Below are positions 14,505-16,744 of a DNA stretch of 16,744 bases, piece after piece. Below the pieces are notes generated by a model. It ran no database searches and had not been told where the DNA came from. It saw only the letters and a list, made by a program, of their open reading frames with translations. The stretch is from Deltaproteobacteria bacterium (GTDB taxonomy: Bacteria > Desulfobacterota > Desulfarculia > Adiutricales > Adiutricaceae): assembly GCA_031277995.1 (NCBI GenBank), contig JAITLH010000020.1, positions 1-16,744 on the forward strand. The letters are read 5' to 3'. Numbering within the stretch: the first letter of the stretch is position 1; each line of letters starts with the position of its first letter. Made by a program: the position numbers and the translations under genes.

Positions 14505-14544
14505 CCATTTGGCTTACCGGACCCTTGTCCGGTAAGCCAAATGG
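14505..14544. repeat. Perfect 18-bp hairpin just upstream of phnJ
   Basis: CCATTTGGCTTACCGGAC (14505-14522) and its exact complement (14527-14544) flank the tetraloop CCTT. It ends 20 bases before the phnJ ATG (14565). No T run follows, so it is not a standard intrinsic terminator; it may control processing, stability or translation between phnI and phnJ. The 12-mer GGCTTACCGGAC recurs at 6130-6141 upstream of phnD1, followed there by CCGGT. Confidence 0.92.
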
Positions 14545-14564
14545 TCAGGCCTTAGAGAAATTTC

Positions 14565-15863
14565 ATGAAATCCCTTTTAAAAAAAGACAAAGCCCCGGAA
14601 CCGACCGCGAAACGGAACCTGGATCCGACCCTGGACCCGACCCTGGAAAAGGGCGGGCATATCCGGGACATTCTAAAAGAGCAAAATTTTTCGGGCCCAG
14701 GCACTGGTTTAGGTCCAGGCCCTGGCCCAAGCCCAGGCACTGGCTTAGGTTCAGGCAGGGGAGCGCCTTCGGGCCCTGACGGGCCCTTGGGTTTAGCCGG
14801 GCCTTTGGGGCAAGAAGTTAACGGGGAAGTTACCGGGGCCGTTAGCCGGGAGTACAACTTCGCCTATCTGGACGAGGACACCAAAAGGGAAATCAGGCGG
14901 GCCCTTTTGAAGGCCGTGGCCATACCCGGTTACCAAGTGCCCTTCGCGGGAAGGGAGATGCCCATGCCTTATGGCTGGGGTACGGGAGGCATACAAATCA
15001 CGGCCTCGATTATCGGGCCCAAGGATACTTTGAAAGTCATTGACCAGGGTTCGGACGACACCACCAACGCCGTGTCGATTAGGACTTTTTTTGAGGCCTT
15101 AACCGGGGTGGAGACGACAGGCGAGACGGGTAGGGCCTCGATTATCCAGACCAGGCACAGGATTCCCGAAACGGCTCTTTCAAGCGACCAAATCATGGTT
15201 TACCAAGTGCCCCTGCCCGAACCCATGAGGCATTTGGAACCAAGCGAACCGGAAACGAGAAGTCTTCACGCGCTTTTTGAATACGGGCTTATGTATCTAA
15301 AGCTTTATGAGGACGTCACCAAACATAAGGAAATCACCATCAGCTATGACTATCCGGTTTTGGTCTTTGATCGTTACGCCATGAGCCCGTCGCCCATTCC
15401 CCGCTTTGACAACCCAAAACTAAACGGCTCCAAGGCCTTGCACTTATTTGGGGCCGGTCGTGAGAGAAGGGTCTACGCCATCCCTCCCCACACCAAGGTC
15501 AAGAGCTTTGACTTTAGCGATCACCCTTTTAGGGTCCAGAGTTGGGAGCAACGCTGCGCCATTTGCGGGGCCGACGATTCCTACCTAGACGAGATAGTCC
15601 AAGACGATCAGGGTAACAGGATGTTCGTTTGTTCCGATTCCGACCATTGCCAAAAGCGCCTAAAAGCCCAAAACCCGGGATTGTTTTCAAAATTTCATTC
15701 CGAAAACAATCCCGTAATGGCTTCAAAGACGACCCCGGAAAGGGCTTTGAGGAAAGGCCAGCCAACGGCCCCAGCGGGGAAAGGCGCGGCGAAAAAAGCT
15801 TCAAAAAACCCTTCGGTAAGCGCTTCAAAAAGCCCCAAACGTCTTAGCCAAAGCGAAAGGTGA
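14565..15863 (+). CDS. phnJ: C–P lyase catalytic subunit PhnJ (radical SAM), with extra N- and C-terminal segments
   Basis: Cleaves the C–P bond of 5-phosphoribosyl 1-phosphonate by radical SAM and glycyl/thiyl chemistry, giving the hydrocarbon and ribose 1,2-cyclic 5-bisphosphate. Residues 96-370 align closely with E. coli PhnJ from EYNFAYLDEDTKREIRRALLKAVAIPGYQ. The catalytic residues keep exact E. coli spacing with an offset of 90: G122 (Gly32), cluster cysteines C331, C334 and C356 (Cys241/244/266) and thiyl C362 (Cys272). The protein is 432 residues against 281: residues 1-95 are an added segment with LDPT repeats and a Gly/Pro repeat (45-64), and 371-432 a Lys/Ser/Ala-rich tail. The ribosome-binding site is weak (AGAGAA) and follows a hairpin; no later in-frame ATG comes before the conserved start, so the extension seems real unless a TTG codon is used. 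The stop overlaps the phnK start region. Confidence 0.95.
   Translation: MKSLLKKDKAPEPTAKRNLDPTLDPTLEKGGHIRDILKEQNFSGPGTGLGPGPGPSPGTGLGSGRGAPSGPDGPLGLAGPLGQEVNGEVTGAVSREYNFAYLDEDTKREIRRALLKAVAIPGYQVPFAGREMPMPYGWGTGGIQITASIIGPKDTLKVIDQGSDDTTNAVSIRTFFEALTGVETTGETGRASIIQTRHRIPETALSSDQIMVYQVPLPEPMRHLEPSEPETRSLHALFEYGLMYLKLYEDVTKHKEITISYDYPVLVFDRYAMSPSPIPRFDNPKLNGSKALHLFGAGRERRVYAIPPHTKVKSFDFSDHPFRVQSWEQRCAICGADDSYLDEIVQDDQGNRMFVCSDSDHCQKRLKAQNPGLFSKFHSENNPVMASKTTPERALRKGQPTAPAGKGAAKKASKNPSVSASKSPKRLSQSER
14697..14756 (+). repeat. 18-bp in-frame tandem repeat in phnJ extension
   Basis: Three units, CCAGGCACTGGTTTAGGT (14697), a diverged CCAGGCCCTGGCCCAAGC (14715) and CCAGGCACTGGCTTAGGT (14733), plus a partial, code PGTGLG, PGPGPS, PGTGLG. 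A separate 12-bp duplication CTGGAYCCGACC at 14619-14642 codes LDPT twice. Confidence 0.88.
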
Positions 15864-15865
15864 AA

Positions 15866-16702
15866 ATGACCCATAGCCAAGAACAAACCGGAAAGGTTAG
15901 TAAGGAGCCTTTTCCCCAATACGAAAACGAAAAAGACCCCCTCCTAAGGGCCCAGGGGCTGACCCATTACTACGGGGATAAGCTGGGCTGCCGGGAGGTG
16001 AGTTTCGAGGTCTATCCGGGCGAGATATTGGGCCTGGTTGGGGAGTCGGGCAGCGGGAAGACCACGGTCTTAAAGCTCATTTCCGGTCAGCTCAAACCCA
16101 AAGCGGGACGGGTATTTTACCGGGACGCCCTTGGCGAAGAGCTTGATTTGCATGGGCTTGGCGAGGGCCGCCGCAGGCTTCTTCTTAGGACCGAACTGGG
16201 TTTCGTGCACCAAAACCCCAAAGACGGACTGAACATGAACGTCAGCGCCGGGGCCAACATAGCCGATAGGCTCCTCTCCGGAGGGGCCAGGGTCTACCGG
16301 GAAGTTAGAAACCGGGCCTCGGATTGGTTGGAAAGGGTGGAGATCGACACCCAAAGGTTAGACGATCGCCCCGGCCAATATTCCGGGGGCATGCTCCAAA
16401 GACTCCAGATCGCCAGAAACCTGGTTACCTCTCCCAGGCTAGTTTTCTTAGACGAACCCACTGGCGGCCTGGACGTCTCGGTTCAGGCCAAGCTACTGGA
16501 CCTAATCAGCAACCTGACCGGCACCCTAAAACTGGCCGCGGTTTTGGTGACCCACGATCTGGCCGTGGCCAGGCTCCTTAGCCAAAGGCTCCTGGTGATG
16601 AAAGAAGGCCGGGTGGTGGAAACGGGCCTAACCGACCGGGTTTTGGACGATCCCCAGGATCCCTATACCCAGCTCCTGGTTTCCTCAACCCTCGAAGCCT
16701 AA
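15866..16702 (+). CDS. phnK: C–P lyase ABC-type ATPase subunit PhnK
   Basis: PhnK is an ABC-family ATPase that binds the PhnGHIJ core at PhnJ and is needed for phosphonate breakdown; it is not a transporter subunit. The conserved domain starts near PLLRAQGLTHYYG. It has Walker A GESGSGKTT, the PhnK-type VHQNPKDGLNMNVSAGANIADRL, signature YSGGMLQRLQIARNLV, Walker B LVFLDEPTGGLDVSVQAKLLDL, switch VTHDLAVARLL, and the C-terminal VLDDPQDPYTQLLVSSTL typical of PhnK. It has a hydrophilic N-terminal addition of about 25 residues. I prefer ATG 15866 because AAAGG lies five bases upstream; an in-frame GTG at 15860 overlapping the phnJ TGA is an alternative adding two residues. phnL would be expected just to the right; only 42 bases of A-rich spacer remain in the window. 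Confidence 0.94.
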   Translation: MTHSQEQTGKVSKEPFPQYENEKDPLLRAQGLTHYYGDKLGCREVSFEVYPGEILGLVGESGSGKTTVLKLISGQLKPKAGRVFYRDALGEELDLHGLGEGRRRLLLRTELGFVHQNPKDGLNMNVSAGANIADRLLSGGARVYREVRNRASDWLERVEIDTQRLDDRPGQYSGGMLQRLQIARNLVTSPRLVFLDEPTGGLDVSVQAKLLDLISNLTGTLKLAAVLVTHDLAVARLLSQRLLVMKEGRVVETGLTDRVLDDPQDPYTQLLVSSTLEA

Positions 16703-16744
16703 AAACCAGGGCCGGAAAAAAGAGCGTCTAAAAAAAGAAAAAAA

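Overview
This window carries most of a carbon–phosphorus (C–P) lyase locus for phosphonate import and breakdown, preceded by a soluble PQQ glucose dehydrogenase gene and an accessory-looking left end. The Gram-negative character is clear: exported proteins have Sec signal peptides and there is a periplasmic binding-protein transporter. GGCC-rich, moderately GC coding sequence with frequent AGG, CTA and TTA codons would fit a deltaproteobacterium-like lineage, but the window alone does not fix the taxon.

Left end (1-3753): a minus-strand MmeI/type IIL-like DNA methyltransferase gene runs off the left edge. It is interrupted by a one-base frameshift in a 5-base A run (861-865) and starts without the usual N-terminal nuclease domain. 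About 1.65 kb of mostly non-coding, partly very AT-rich DNA follows. It holds a 15-bp tandem repeat and a terminator-like hairpin. Next is an AT-rich GTG-start gene with weak similarity to IS256/Mutator transposases, whose last third changes to host-like composition, followed by a good terminator.

Middle (4431-5984): a signal-peptide-bearing soluble PQQ-dependent glucose dehydrogenase (GdhB-like) with its own strong terminator.

Right part (6195 to the end): phnD1, phnC, phnD2 and phnE form a phosphonate ABC importer with two binding-protein genes. A DUF1045-type 2H phosphoesterase gene follows, then phnG-phnH-phnI-phnJ-phnK, the C–P lyase core. PhnCDE brings phosphonate in. PhnI with PhnG and PhnH couples it to ATP to give a ribose-1-phosphonate triphosphate. 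The 5-phosphate form is made by PhnM, expected outside the window. PhnJ, a radical-SAM/glycyl-radical enzyme, cleaves the C–P bond to release a hydrocarbon and a ribose cyclic phosphate. The DUF1045 protein could act on such a cyclic phosphate. phnL, phnM and phnN are not in the window and may lie to the right.

The most unusual theme is repeat-driven low-complexity sequence inside otherwise well-conserved C–P lyase proteins: a 12-bp array of about 19 copies inside phnI, 15-bp repeats in phnH and in the phnD1 signal peptide, and an 18-bp repeat in an extra PhnJ N-terminus. Repeat units inside genes are multiples of three. Non-coding gaps carry 33-35-bp, 15-bp, 9-bp and 5-bp arrays. Several long perfect hairpins punctuate the phn locus, including a 20-bp inverted repeat within the phnH coding sequence and an 18-bp one just before phnJ.
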